Below are positions 48,603 to 63,766 of a stretch of 64,000 nt of DNA, one piece after another. Made by a program: the position numbers and the translations under genes. A model generated the notes under the pieces. It ran no database searches, had not been told where the DNA came from, and saw only the letters and a program-made list of their open reading frames with translations. The DNA is taken from NCBI GenBank assembly GCA_021029095.1, contig JAJOHG010000023.1, forward strand, positions 372,001 through 436,000, in the 5' to 3' direction. Origin of the DNA: Phellopilus nigrolimitatus. Lineage: Eukaryota; Basidiomycota; Agaricomycetes; Hymenochaetales; Hymenochaetaceae. The stretch's first letter is position 1; every line of letters starts with the position of its first letter.

Positions 48603-48775
48603 TCAAGGTTTACGCAGTGCGTAAACTTCATAGTCCAGCCAATAACGAACCGGTTGCGTGACCAAAATCATGATACCTGAGAAGACAGGTGAAATCAGCA
48701 GAAAAGGTTGCTCAAGTAAAGTAAGTACAGTCAGTAGAGTCCTAGTCAAAGCAAGCAAACTCATATACATGAACA
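48603..48775 (-). pseudogene. Tail of the small membrane-type ORF, copy C
   Basis: Keeps MSLLALTRTLLTVLTLL-type hydrophobic sequence and the end LVTQPVRYWLDYEVYALRKP, homologous to the tails at 6213 and 12163. The 5' part is cut off where the duplication ends, against the pfa3 promoter. Confidence 0.5.
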
Positions 48776-48900
48776 TCTGCTGTGCATATTCAAGTTCCGC
48801 TGCTTTACGTAAAATTAAGTTGATCTGCGTCAGTTCCAGCCGTACAGTGCGCAGTGCGCCCACCCGCCTCGCCTCCAGTTTACATTGCTCCTCACCGTCA

Positions 48901-51110
48901 ATGACAACGAGCAACGATGCCGTAGTAGCACCCAAGCCCGATGAGAAGCGCAAGCGCCGCTTCATGGGCTTCGCCGATCATGCTGCAATTAAGCGCCAAG
49001 AACGCGCGCGCAGAAACAAGCCGCGACCATGGATCGAGCGCAAGTTCATTGTTGCTGTCGTCGTAGGTATCGCTGGATACGCATGGTATGTGTATGTTGG
49101 TCGGTTTTGCGTACCGATGATAAGGAGAGATGTGGGCGCCATGGGTGGGAGAGGGATGGGAGGTGCGTTATATTCTGCATGTTTGGATTCGAGCCCGTCT
49201 TCGCGACGGCATCGCTGACGGATTCTTAGTTGCATTTCTGGTGGTGTTTTGCTTGCTGGGACTTATGTTCTGGTGGACGTATATAAAGGTCCGCTACATG
49301 CCACGATGCCTCCATGACTTGAACATGCTCATTGGCCCTCATTCTATTAGCTCATATTGACGTCTCCCGGATACGCAAAAGATGTGTGTCCTTATTCCAT
49401 ATCTTGACTAACGCATGAGTACAACTCAATCTTCTCAGTTCGTTTCGAAAACTCCTGCGCCACAAAGCAACACTCGCCCAACTCGGGCTCGCTCGACGCC
49501 GTCCGCGTCGCGCATGCACGACCATGACTCTGACGATAGTGATGAATGGGACTCCAGCGACGAAGACATTGGAGGGATGCCCTACTCCGAGATATCGCCA
49601 GGCGCAGAGTCGTCCTACGACGAGCGACGAGCCTCAATCAGTTCATGAGACGCAAGCGCGGCCTCGAGATATAGAGAAAGACTCCGGAATCCATGTCGGT
49701 GCCTCGCCGCTTCCCCGACCACCTGCCCCTGCTGCATATGCCGCTTCTTCATCGAGGCGCAAATCGAGCACGAATAGCGGACAAAAGCAAAGCAATCAAT
49801 TGTTGCATAAGACAAGCGATAATCAGGATATGAATGCAGGAGAGCTAGATGCTGTGCCACCTGTTGCGAATGTCAATGCCGCAGCCCGCGACCCGTATTC
49901 TTTCTCCAACCCTAAACTTACGCCTCTGCCGCCCAAAACTCTGCCGAACCCTGATGCAAATCAGCCAGGCGGTAGCGGGCAGAGAATTGATGATGGGCTT
50001 CCGCCACCAATGAACTCGAGGCGCCCGCCGTTGCATCCCGTGCTGCTCCCGGAATATAGATATTGTTTTAAGGACGGATTCGTGAAGCCAATGAGAGCAC
50101 ATCATTGTCGGACTTGTGCGACTGTGAGTAGTAATGGTATTACTTCATGGGTCTGTTCAAATATGGCAAATAGTGTGTGCTCATGTACGACCACCACTGT
50201 CCATGTGAGCAAATCCCCCGATTTCGCGTTAACTAATAACTTAAGTCAGCTTGGCAGGGATTGGCCAATGCGTTGGAGCACATAATCACAAAGTCCGTAT
50301 ATCTAGTAACTGGTAGGATTATGATACACTTCATGACTTAGAAACACATTAGTTTTTCGTCAATTTCCTTCAATGGAGTTCGCCATGGACGTTGTGGACA
50401 TTCGCGACGCTGGTAGCGCTTAACGCAAGAAAGGATTCTGACCCTGGCTTTAACATTGACCCAGAGCAAATTGTCATTATAGCCCTGTAAGCATACATTT
50501 ACTTATTTGCTTACTGTCCAGGTCCAGCATATTTTTCTTTCTCATTTCTTTTTGCAGGTCGGCAATATTCTCGCTATTCACTGTTGTCCTCCTCGCAGCG
50601 CACATTCAGCTCATAATCGTCAACCAGAGCAGTGTCGAGTCGCTGTACATTCACGGGATGAAAGATCGGGAACGTGCAACTCTAGGCAGAATGCTGCCAA
50701 TGTGGAGCTGGAGGTGCGTCGCTTTCCTTTTCGCTCTTTGTTCCTAAAGTCCCCCGAGATAATGGTGAATGTTGACACAACAGGGCGAACGCTTACAGGA
50801 AGCGCAACCAAATTCGGAGAGAGTGGGACACCGAGTGGGGAAAACTGGGCACCGAGGGTAACATCTGGTGGTTGGAGAATGCCCGCACAAACTGGGAGCA
50901 CCGTATGGGCAAGAGTCCGTGGGGTTGGTTCCGTGAGTACTCTTGTTTCTCTTAAATAAAAATAGTATATACTGATTCTTCTGCCTGATTCTCTTCGTAG
51001 TTCCTGTCGGCCGAAGCGAAGGCGACGGATTGACGTACCCGACAAACCCGCGCTTTGACGTGGATGGGCGATGGAGACGGAGGAGCGAGTGGCCTCCTGA
51101 GCTAAGATGA
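48901..51110 (+). CDS. pfa3: DHHC palmitoyltransferase, Pfa3 type
   Basis: Membrane S-acyltransferase of the Pfa3 class, which in yeast acts at the vacuole. Exons 48901-49162, 49230-49288, 49351-49383, 49439-50123, 50174-50204, 50258-50292, 50353-50486, 50558-50713, 50784-50932, 51001-51110, about 550 residues. Seen: a first membrane helix (FIVAVVVGIAGYAWYVYV), SPGYAKD, a long acidic and low-complexity loop, then CxxC-type [35 protein letters not shown], two more helices, and a basic tail. Exon 49439-50123 changes frame once by a single base near 49560-49640, between the DSDEWDSSDED part and the DIEKDSG part. A 103-base intron at 49539-49641 could explain this but has a weak donor. Confidence 0.88.
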
Positions 51111-51537
51111 CCATTTTTCACGACTTCATGGGATCACGACTCGTGCTCCGTCCGACAGTCCGATTGAAACGGCAAGTCGGGCGGATCTTATTTCGTACTA
51201 CATTCTTTTCATCTTTCTGCATATTTTGCATACGTGTATTTTATGATTTTTCTCTAAGCTAGTTCACTGTTGAAATCAGTTGTATAATTTGTTTACCACT
51301 CCCCTGTCCTGCGCGTATACCTATCGCCACCGCCACATCACCGCCACCGCCACTAGAGATCGGAGAGGCATTTTCCGGATGTTTACCCTGAGAACTTAAA
51401 TAACTGGAAGGGTCCTCGATCGGCCGCTGAGCGTTCATAGCCCCTTGACCATCGACCTTCTCCAACTATCTTCTCATCCCAAGTCTATCAACAAGGCAGA
51501 ATTAGCATACTTCACATTTTGAAAGCAAAGAGACATT
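51111..51537. other. Intergenic, pfa3 to car2
   Basis: 3' flank of pfa3 and promoter of the aminotransferase; includes a short CACCGC-rich stretch at 51330. No gene. Confidence 0.5.
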
Positions 51538-53812
<2,275 letters not shown>

Positions 53813-54303
53813 TCGTCTGTATTCTTTCCTCGTCTTGGCGTATCATCGAGGACTGGGTGAAATATGTTTGTCGGAATGGACTGTGGGTACTTGCAGCGGA
53901 TATTGGAGTTGATGGGGTTCGCAGGCATATATTTTTCAGCAATGTGTATCTCGTCGCAATCGGATCCCCAGACTTGTTTCCCCTCATCGATCATCTCGCA
54001 TATGCATTTCAGTTTTTCTTCGTGCTCACGTATCATGTACTTACAGAATGTGTCAAGTAGTTTGCGTGTATATGTATTGTGATTCTAGTGCGATGACTAT
54101 CTTACGCAGTCATTTGTCTCGCCACCGTGTCTAGCTCCACTAACAATGCTGTATTGAAGGATGTAAAGGATGCTGCACGGACCACAAGTATCCCAGTGAT
54201 ATTGGAAAATCTATCAATCTCATAAATACATCCTAAACCCAAGTCATCAAAGTCGTAAGGTACTCTCGTAAGGTATTCTTATCTTTCAGTCAAGAAAACA
54301 TTT
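53813..54303. other. Convergent 3' ends, car2 and cho2
   Basis: Short spacer carrying both 3' untranslated regions; no gene. Confidence 0.6.
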
Positions 54304-57300
54304 TCACGCGTCCAGCAGCTGCTTGGACACCAGGATCCTATTCGTGAGCGCCGAGACGTTCGCGTCTGCGAGGACGACCTGCGGGTCGTACTCGACGTCG
54401 AACGCTGCCTTGATCGAACGCGCGATACGCGCGGCCTGCTTCTCGGACCAGAAACGGAAGTCGTCCGGGTCGCGCCCGGCCATCGCGTCTCCGGGTGGCG
54501 GCGGCGGCGTGCCCGGCGGCTTTGAGGAAAGCGGCACAAGTGACGGGTCCGCGTCAAGGCAGAGCGTGACGATATGGATGAGGTACCAGCGCACGGATTG
54601 GAAGTCGAGCGAGGCGGGTGGGTCAACATAAATCTCGACGGGCCCGTTCAGACTCATTACATTGTACTTTCCGTCGTGATGATACCTGACCTCGTACGTC
54701 CCGACTTGCCACGGCAATTTGTCGCCCTTGAACACTACGTTGCCCGCTTCCGCTTCTGTTCCAGAGCTCTTTTTGTCCTCGCGCCCAATATGGACATCTC
54801 CATCCCACTCATCGTCGTGTACTGGCATCCACATGCCGCGGGAGGAAGTTGTAGTCACCAAGCTGGATTTGTTGGCACCGAGCTATGATCCGGCTCATAA
54901 GACACAATTCATATTCTCACAGCGTGTTCACGTACCCGATAAAGTCCAATCCAGTCTTTTCCTGAGTGCGTGGGAGGCGCATGCCAATTGATGGTGATTG
55001 GCTCGCCTAAATGGAACCGACGCTTTCCTCCAGAGCTGGTCAGCCCATTCGAAGCAACCGAGATGTTGTACAACGTTGTATTGAACGAGGAGAGATCGCT
55101 TGCGACACGCCTAAGCAAAAACAAAACCGTATCAGGAAATGCGTCGAGAAATAAGCGTAAAAAAACTGACGTGATCACCAGCCTTTCTCGTGACTGCTGA
55201 AGCAAGACCTTCGTATCCTGCATAACTTCGGAAAGGCGCGGCTTGGCTATAACAGAGACAGTAAATTCCCTTTTCTTTTTGCAAAGATACCGTAACTTAC
55301 ATTTATTCAAGAACTCCTCAACAACGTCCGCTGTCTCCTCAAATACTTTGTCGAACGATCCCTTCACTTCCTTCGCTACGCGACGGATTTCAGGCGCATG
55401 CTTGCCTGCACGGGATTCCAAGAGGCGCGCATTCTTCACTGCGACCTTCTTGATAATCTTCGTGAGCCCAGCGTCCTTGCGAAGTGCCACGCCGTAAAGT
55501 TTCTGCATGTGCGGACTGAAAGCAAATAAGTATACAAGTCCCAGACCAAAAGGCAAAGCTCACTTCTCGACGGTACGAAGGAACCACCAATACGACAGAT
55601 TGGAGAAGATCGCAAGGGTCAATACGGACTTGCTGCCTGTGATAACCGCCAGACCGAAGAACGTGGCACCACTCAGAATTTCTGGATTGTTCAAGAAGCT
55701 GACAATGATGCATCAGTACTTCTTCCAATCGCGCCGGGGGCAGGGGAATGCGAGATTTACCGGAAAATACCAGTGTATTCTAGCGTCGTCGGGAAGTCTT
55801 CAATGAAGAAATCTCCGAAGAACCAGCCGAAGACCCCAAGAACCTCATAGGACTCCCTAGCCGCCCATATATGCAACAATATCAAGAACTTGAAAGTGGA
55901 GAATCGGCATTAGCTGTCGTTAGCACTGGAAGGGATATCACAAAGCTTACGCCGCCGAGAGTGTGACGAAGGAGTTGATTGCCAGCGATCCATTCTTGCG
56001 GGAACTGATAAGTTTTCCAAGCAAAGCCCAGGAACGATGCTGTTCAAACAATCAGTAAATGTGGTGTTTGGTCTGATCAAGCTTGCGAAATGCATACCGT
56101 ACGTCATGCACATGCTCAGGTTATACATTGCCTTCCAGTTCGTAAACGCCTCCTGGACAGCTCCGCGACCGCTTTCCAGACTGCTGTCCGAATAGTGGTA
56201 GTGCTTGAGGAAATGGCGGACGAGGAACTTTGATTTGCTCTGTGCGCGGAGAAGCATGCCCAGGACGAAGGTGTGATACAAGCGCCATAGGAGAGCATGT
56301 GTGAAATGCAAAGCAAGAATACTCTGTGTAGACAAAGGCGGTAGGAATGCGAAAACGATGGCATAGACGATAACAAGCCCAAGCATAAAATCGGGAGCAC
56401 TGAATAAAACATTCCAGTACTGATCCAAATATGGTTTCTAATTCTAATTACGCACCGGAGCAGATCAAAGTTATGGAACAGAATCAAGTCATTCCGGAAG
56501 TATCTATTGAACAAATCGTGTTGCGACAGCACACGCGTCTTCGCTAAGCGAGAGGTTGATGTTGCCTGGCTGGAAGTCGGCGAAATCGACGATCCTAATC
56601 TTGGGGTCTTGATCAGAGTCGTATCCAATGTCTCCATCTCCGTCTCTGTCTCCGTCTCGAGCTCTTCTGTCTCTGTAGCAGTCTCGCCTTCTGTGGCCGC
56701 AGGCGTGGATATATCGGTCAAGTCACTTGCAGCAGAGTCGTTGCGCTGGTGAGTAGGCTGCGTTAAACTTATCGAGTTCTTGGCCACCTCCGATGCATCG
56801 GCGAGAGGAATGCGAGATGCAAGAAGCTTCCTCTGTCCATAGGTGCGTTCGATGTCTGGTAATATCCGTAAGACAAAATAATGCGGAAACAAACCAACAC
56901 TACTAACGTGGGTTCTCAAAAAACACCAGAAATCCGAATTGTGCGGCGTGCGCGGCGATGCTCACAAAGAGCACCGGGTAGCTGCCCACAATAAGGGACA
57001 GGCCATAATATCCAGCGTAGCCTATGGGTAAAGCATTCGTAGAGGCCCTTCTCTGCTTGATCGTGGCACTTACCGACAGAGTACATAGGATGAGGTGCAA
57101 GTTCAAAGACGCCATCGAAGACAAGTGCACCGCGCTGGAAGAAGACGTCTCCCCAGTACCAGCCATAGTCTTTGACTACGTGATGAGCTTCGGTTTTGAC
57201 CCAAAGGTTAAACGCGATGAGGGTGATCCCACCCAGCCATCTGCATGGATAATTCATATAAAGTGATATTGATCCAAAAAGAAGTCGACTTGCCTAAAAA

Positions 57301-58078
57301 TGTGAACTGGCATGGGAAGTCCATCGGGGACGCGGAAGCAGCAGAACGCGAAAAGGCAGTAAGACACGAAATCGCTATGACGATCTTTAGTTATGTCTAG
57401 GCAGTCAAATATAAAATACACGCACTTCAAAAGGATAATGTCGACTAGCTGTCTGTAAAGAAGCCATGTGTTATACTCCAAAGGTAATTCCTGCCAACGA
57501 TGAGCAGCGCGTCTTTATGGTAGAAACAATAGGGCTTACATCGAAAGAGTAGTCCTTGCCCATCTTGCCTGCGAGTTGCTTTCGAATCCAATTTCTGATC
57601 TCTGGTTTGCGCTTTTCATCCAACCACCCGAGACGCTGCATCTCGCGCACAATCCATTTCCGCTTGCTCTGCTTCGTCAGAACCCAGCCGAGTCCGACAT
57701 CGTACGCCATCCTCCAGAATGCGAAATAAGCCAGGAAGAAGGGCTTTGCGACAGATTTTGGCAGAATGACAAAAAGCACGATCTGGAGCCCGAGCAGCGT
57801 CAGACTCAAAATATCCAAATGCGACTTGGGGTAGCCGGGGTGGAACAGTGTCAGGACATCATGCGTCGTGGGTACTCGAAATACTAGAGCGCGATCAGTC
57901 AGATAAAATCGACAAGAATGAGTTCGCCACTCATACCTTCGCCACTTGGCGTCTTCCCCCACACAACCTCTTCGGACTTCCTCGGGATTTTCTCCACGTA
58001 TTTGGGGGCCAAATCATCCTCAACTTTCAAACCAGACGATTTCCGACGTCGTAGGTCGCCTTGGGCGATGGAGGCCAT
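54304..58078 (-). CDS. cho2: Phosphatidylethanolamine N-methyltransferase
   Basis: ER membrane enzyme adding the first methyl group to phosphatidylethanolamine on the way to phosphatidylcholine. I read 15 exons from the ATG at 58078 ([13 protein letters not shown]) to the TGA at 54304, and the frame joins throughout. Typical features: many membrane helices, [10 protein letters not shown], the two Cho2 methyltransferase repeats ([17 protein letters not shown] in the first, WFFGDFF and [20 protein letters not shown] in the second), an acidic TETETE loop, and a soluble C-terminal part ([33 protein letters not shown]). The intron after HIFR uses a GC donor (GCAAGT). It is transcribed divergently from the GH3 gene. 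Confidence 0.93.
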
Positions 58079-58498
58079 CGTGTACAGAGCTCAACGACGC
58101 AAGCGACACGTACAGGAAGTTAAGCACGAAGAGGCACGAAATAATATAGCGCATGGCGCGATGCAGTTTCCCACGCCGTCTAGTGTTACGTCTGATTTGC
58201 GTCCGATCATTTCATGTTCGGCTGTCAGCCACACCGCGTTGAAGTCGCTCACCTCCGTACGTAGACGGGTTATCAAGGAGGACAAGGGCCATAAAGCTAA
58301 AGAAGACGCTTACCGAAATTTAGAGCGTGCGAGAAGGCACTCCTTAGTTAGTTGCCGTGAGTCATGCCGACTGGCCGTTGAAATTGGAGCTGAAGCCGCC
58401 TGACTACTGCAGGGCTGAAGACGTAGAAAGTTTTGAAGAGCAGTGAGTCAGACCTTCAAAAAGACCATGATCTGCTTGTTTGATCCTGTCGCAGAGAC
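58079..58498. promoter_or_regulatory. Divergent promoter, cho2 / GH3
   Basis: 420 bases between two opposite start codons; must hold both promoters. No clear TATA box or binding site picked out. Confidence 0.6.
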
Positions 58499-61400
58499 AT
58501 GACGAGTTGGCGGGAGCGCCGAAATAGTCACGATAATCCGGACAACGTTGAGGAAGTCGCATTGTTGTCTCAAGAAGAAAGGCTGGAAAGAACAACTGTC
58601 GATGACGCCGACCAATACGATGAACATGACCCCTTGACTGGTGGTGCTAGTTTTCTCGGAGGCTCGGAGAGACCGATAAGGAGAATTGACAAGTCTAGGT
58701 GAGCTTGAAATAATAAGTATTGACTGCTTGTCCGATTTAGATTACTCTGCAGTTCAAACCTTTCATCGTGCCTCTGCTATAATGTCCGATCACGCAAAAG
58801 GTTCTGCTTTATATGTGCATTCTTCATAGGATTCGTGTTGCTCCTGCTTTCCGGAGGGTCGGTTGTCTATAAGACAGCCCCGAAGGTCGGATTATCTCCG
58901 CCTTGGTACCCTTCTCGTGCGCCTTTTCAAAAATTTATGTTCAAACCGGACGATGACACCAGATTATCTATGAAGCGCTTGGAGGAACTCTGTCACCATG
59001 GCAAGAATCATATGAAAAGGCGACCCGACTTGTCAACCAAATGTCTCTTATAGAGAAGGTGAATATTACCACGGGCACTGGCTGGCAGATGGGTCTCTGT
59101 GTCGGAAATACAGGTGAACAGAACTTTTCGACTAGAGATATATAAATTGACGCTACTTTCCTCTGTAGGACCTGCCAATAACGTTAAATTTCCTTCTTTG
59201 TGCCTCCAAGACGGGCCTTTGGGCATACGTTTCACAGACCATGCGACCGCATTCCCTGCTGGTGTTACGGTTGGTGCAACTTGGAACCGCGATTTGATGT
59301 ACGCTTTCTTCGAAGACAAGATCGTCTTTGTACACATGCAGAATTGCTTATGATGTCCTGCGTACTAGGTATAAACGTGGACGTCTGCATGGCAGCGAAG
59401 CACGGTTGAAAGGTGTAAATATCCTCCTCGGGCCTTCAATGGGTCCCTTGGGCCGAATGCCGGCCGGTGGAAGAGTATGGGAAGGATTTGGCGCCGATCC
59501 TGTTTTGCAAGGTGTCGCAGCTTCGGAAACAATCAAAGGCATACAGGACGAAGGGGTCATCGCAACGGGTATGTTTTGTACTTACGAAGTACTTGTGCGC
59601 CATTAATATTTTCATACAGCGAAGCATTACATCCTGAATGAGCAAGAGCACTTCAGACAATCGTTTGAGTGGGGTTTACCGAATGCTCTGTCTGCCAATA
59701 TCGATGACCGCACACTTCACGAAATATATCTCTGGCCGTTCGCTGAGAGCGTTAGAGCAGGTGTCGCGTCTGTCATGTGCAGCTACCAGATGGTTAACAA
59801 CTCGCAAGTGCTTGTTTCATGGTTAGAAACACAAATATGACTGACAATTTTGTTGATTTAGCTATGCATGTGGGAACAGTAAGTTACTCAATGGCATACT
59901 AAAAGACGAACTCGGTTTCCAGGGATTCATGCAATCGGACTGGCTTGCTCAACGCAGCGGGGTGGCCAGCGCCCTTGCTGGCTTGTGCGTAACATTCCAA
60001 TAGTCATTAGTACATATATTGATCACCCCCACGGTGTTCTTAGAGACATGTCAATGCCCGGCGATGGTCTTCACTGGGCAAACGGTGCCTCCCTCTGGGG
60101 CGCGCACCTCACGGCCGCCACCCTCAACGGCTCCCTCCCGATTACGCGTCTCAACGACATGGTAATGCGTATCGTCGCTGCATATTACCAGCTCGGGCAA
60201 GACGACCCCTCGCGCTTCCCGCCTGGTGGCCCGAACTTCTCGTCATGGACGGATGACCGGGTCGGCTATCTTTACCACGGAACAGGTGGGGGTGAACGGG
60301 GCGTAGTGAATAAGTTCGTTGACGTTCAGGGTAAGGGGAATGACTCGCATGGGCTGAGGCAGATCGGCGCAGAAGCGATTACGCTGCTGAAGAATGAGGA
60401 CGGAGTTCTGCCTCTGAGTCGGGATGGTGGGAGTAACTCAAACAGTAGAAAACTCAATGTGGTTATCGTCGGTGAGGATGCTGGCGAAGGGAAGGGGAGA
60501 AACTACTGCAAGGATAGAGGATGCAACCAGGGCACGTAAGTAATCTCAAAAGCTTTGTTGATTTGTTTCGATTATGTTCATCTTTTCACAGGCTTGCCGT
60601 TGGCTGGGGCTCCGGGGCAACTGAGTTCCCGTACCTCATCACTCCCGAAGGTGCTATAAAAGCGGCCTTCAATACCGATCGCGTGTCTGTCACTTCTTTC
60701 CTGAGCAATGCTGTTCCGCCTATAGGCACGCTCGAAGGACAAGATATCTGCCTCGTCTTTGTGAACTCTGACTCTGGAGAGGGATATATCTCACCGGACG
60801 GCGTGACTGGAGACCGTCCAGATTTGTATCCGCAGAAGGGTGGAGATAGACTCGTCCAGGCTGTTACTCGGCGGTGTGGTAGAGGTAAAGGAAAGACTGT
60901 TGTTGTAGTCCATTCTGTGGGCCCCGTCGTGGTAGACAGGTGGGTAGATATGGATGGCGTCAAGGCACTGTTATTTGCCCATCTTCCTGGTCAAGAAAGC
61001 GGGAACTCACTGGTGAATGATGTATTGGTATCGCGAAGACATTTTCTCACAATATTACATTTTCGGTCAAACAGGCAGACGTTCTATTCGGCGACGTGAA
61101 CCCTAGTGGCAAGCTTCCCTATACAGTAGGCAAGAATCTCAAAGATTATGGTGCGGGTGGCCAAATCCTCTTTATACCGAATGGCGTAATTCCTCAGCAG
61201 AACTTTGATGAGGGACTGTACATCGACTATCGTCACTTTGACAAGGTGTGCCACCTTTTCCCCTTTATCATTCTATTTTCCAATAAAAACATCCTAATCG
61301 AACGCAGTACTCCATCGCACCGCGTTACGAATTCGGCTTCGGTCTGTCCTATACAAGCTTCTCATTTTCGAATCTCACCATCACGTCTACTAAACCAAAA

Positions 61401-61986
61401 TCTGCCTTTCCGTCACCTCGGCCCGACGGGATTTCCCCTCCTGTGATCGACGAGACTATCCCTCCAGCCGCAGAGGCGCTCTATCCTTCAGGATTCAAAA
61501 AGTTAAGAAAATACATATACCCGTACCTCGAGAAAACCACGGATGTAAAAAGGGGTAAATACCCATATCCAGATGGGTACGACGTCGTGCAGCCGCTCTC
61601 ACAAGCGGGCGGCGGTGAAGGCGGAAACCCAAGCCTATGGGATGTGCATGCAGAGGTGGAAGTCTCGCTTTCCAATACCGGACAGCGCACGGGTAAAGAG
61701 GTCGTGCAACTATATGTATCGTTTCCGGAGAACGTATACGACGGCGAAGGTCAACGGCGAGGCACGGGAAGGACCATATATGGACTTTCCTTTGAAAGTG
61801 CTCCGTGGATTTGAGAAGGTCGAGCTTGCGGCAGGGGAAAGCAGGAACGTGAAATTTGAACTCACGAGAAAGGACTTGAGCTATTGGTCGGCGGTGCACC
61901 AGAATTGGGTCATGCCCACTCAAGGCCGCTTCCGTATACACGTTGGAAACAGTTCGAGGAGCCTTCCTCTTTCTGATTTGTTCTAA
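58499..61986 (+). CDS. GH3 beta-glucosidase, membrane-anchored
   Basis: Family 3 glycoside hydrolase splitting beta-glucosides. Exons 58499-58698, 58741-58916, 58976-59113, 59169-59298, 59342-59568, 59620-59803, 59862-59984, 60044-60535, 60592-61012, 61075-61245, 61308-61986; about 979 residues. An acidic cytosolic N-terminus is followed by one membrane helix (about residues 85-108, [16 protein letters not shown]), so type II orientation. Then [49 protein letters not shown] and the nucleophile motif [10 protein letters not shown]. The C-terminal region has an extra loop ([12 protein letters not shown]) before the fibronectin-like end. The frame breaks by one extra base near 61750-61770, after SFPENVYDG; without it the last 70 residues ([10 protein letters not shown] ... 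LSDLF) follow. Intron 6 has a GC donor. Confidence 0.9.
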
Positions 61987-63766
61987 GCGTGCAACCTGTA
62001 CTTCCCCGTATGTAGTGTAGTGTAGTGGTTTTCTTGATGTAATGTTAAATAGTGGTTGTCTATACCGTATGACAGCTAGTATGGCAGGCGATGCCCAAAC
62101 GATATAACTGCAAATAAGTGTCAACAACGCGTGGCTATATTAGCCGAGCAAAGTTCTTACTTTTTGCCTCCTCTTTCAACAACTTGCAACAACACGATTC
62201 TTTTTGAGTTGCAAACCAAGCGTGAACCATCCCGGTATTCTTACTTTCTTGCTCTAAAATCTTATCGCCTCCATCCTCTCTGGATTTATCGTGTTTTGAT
62301 CTCCCTGATAATTCACTCAGCGACCCGCATATTCCTCCACGGACGCTGAGTTACTAATGGCAGGGCAGAACGATCTGTCGCGTCTTTGATCTGAATGGGA
62401 CGCGCGGCATTAATTTCGGTTGTCTTCTCATCTTGTCGATGGAGGTGGCCTTACGAGGTGCCCAACATTATTTTTTCTTTCTTTGCTTGTCTGTATCTAT
62501 ATCGTCTGTATCATATGTCTATTGTTGACTAGCCATAGCGAGGAGCGCTACAAGCAAATACAAGTTGCATCACAGTACTGTCGTCATTTCTCACCCGTCT
62601 GCAAATAATTTAACAAAATATAGAATGCTGATGATCCCCTCGCACGTTGGCCAAGGCGTGCCGCGCGAGGGGCCCTTGACTTGGTACACCGAAACAAGTC
62701 CCGGAAGCCTATAGCCAATTAGGGGTTGTTCCTCGTCGCAACTGATTAAACTGCATGCCGATGGTGCGCACAAAATTAGTATAAGTTCGGTGTTCAAACC
62801 TGCTGCAGATTTCATCGAGTTATCTGCGAAGGTGCGCTCCGGGCTGAAAGGGGTTCGGTCTCGTGCGGCGCACGCGCACTCGGGCATTCATGTACATATA
62901 AAGCTGAAACGCTCGTGCTAGCGGGGAGTTGAATCAAGGAGTTGGATACGGCGCGCAGGCTTGAGTTGCTGCAGATGATCAGTACGATCCGAAGATGGCT
63001 TGCGCCCGAGTCAGGCGGAGCGAGCATGCTAACATGCCTGGTAGACGATTGCTTTTAATCTGGACACTATCGTGATTAATAACGATTGGGATTGCGGTGT
63101 ATCGGTGTATCGGCGATCGCAGTTTGTATACAGTCACTCATATCAGTCACTCATTCCACGCGTGTTGACTCGCGGAGAAGTTAGAGAAGTCATATGGTCA
63201 GGCTAGGACCATGGCAAAAAAAGGTAAAGGGACGCAAAGGCAGGAGAACGATCTATGGAAGTACAGATCCTTGATATTCGCATTGTTATCTTGAGCTGCA
63301 CGGCGCAAGACTGTCGAAGTCGTAGAGTAGATAGCATTTAGACCATGTAATCGTACGAACTTCTGAGATGTGATAGTGGTCTGCGTCGACCCTTGAAGGC
63401 CATATGTCGGCACCGAAGAGCTTAAACACCCTCCCACTAACTTTCTGATCACATACAGATGAGAGTAGCCGTGCCGGAATTATTCGGCGAGGGGGGACGA
63501 CGCGAGGAGTGCTGGCAGGAAATCCGCTTCGCCCACGACGGCGAAGCGCGTCGCGTCGACGGAGCACTGTGGCGAGCGCAGCTTTGAGGCACGGGGCATC
63601 TCTATTGCGAAACATCAGCTGTAGGACCATAGAGCAGGGAGGAATAAATCGATGGTGATGCTAAAATCGAAGGGTATACTGAATACGCAGACTTTTCCGA
63701 AACATATGTGCTGCGCGTTGCACGCAGTGCATAGCGCAGTCGCGAGCGCATGACGATCGTGAGAAT
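61987..63766. other. Intergenic, GH3 to right edge gene
   Basis: No gene supported. Minus-strand ORFs at 63198-63900 lack any recognised motif. Confidence 0.4.

Larger units (their letters stand above)
44235..48790. repeat. Right arm of large inverted duplication
   Basis: Reverse copy of about 11960-16745: flank, pheromone gene 2, flank, AKR copy 5, upstream module, and the tail of the small membrane-type ORF, where homology stops just before pfa3. It lacks the 129-bp MITE present in the left arm. Confidence 0.8.
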
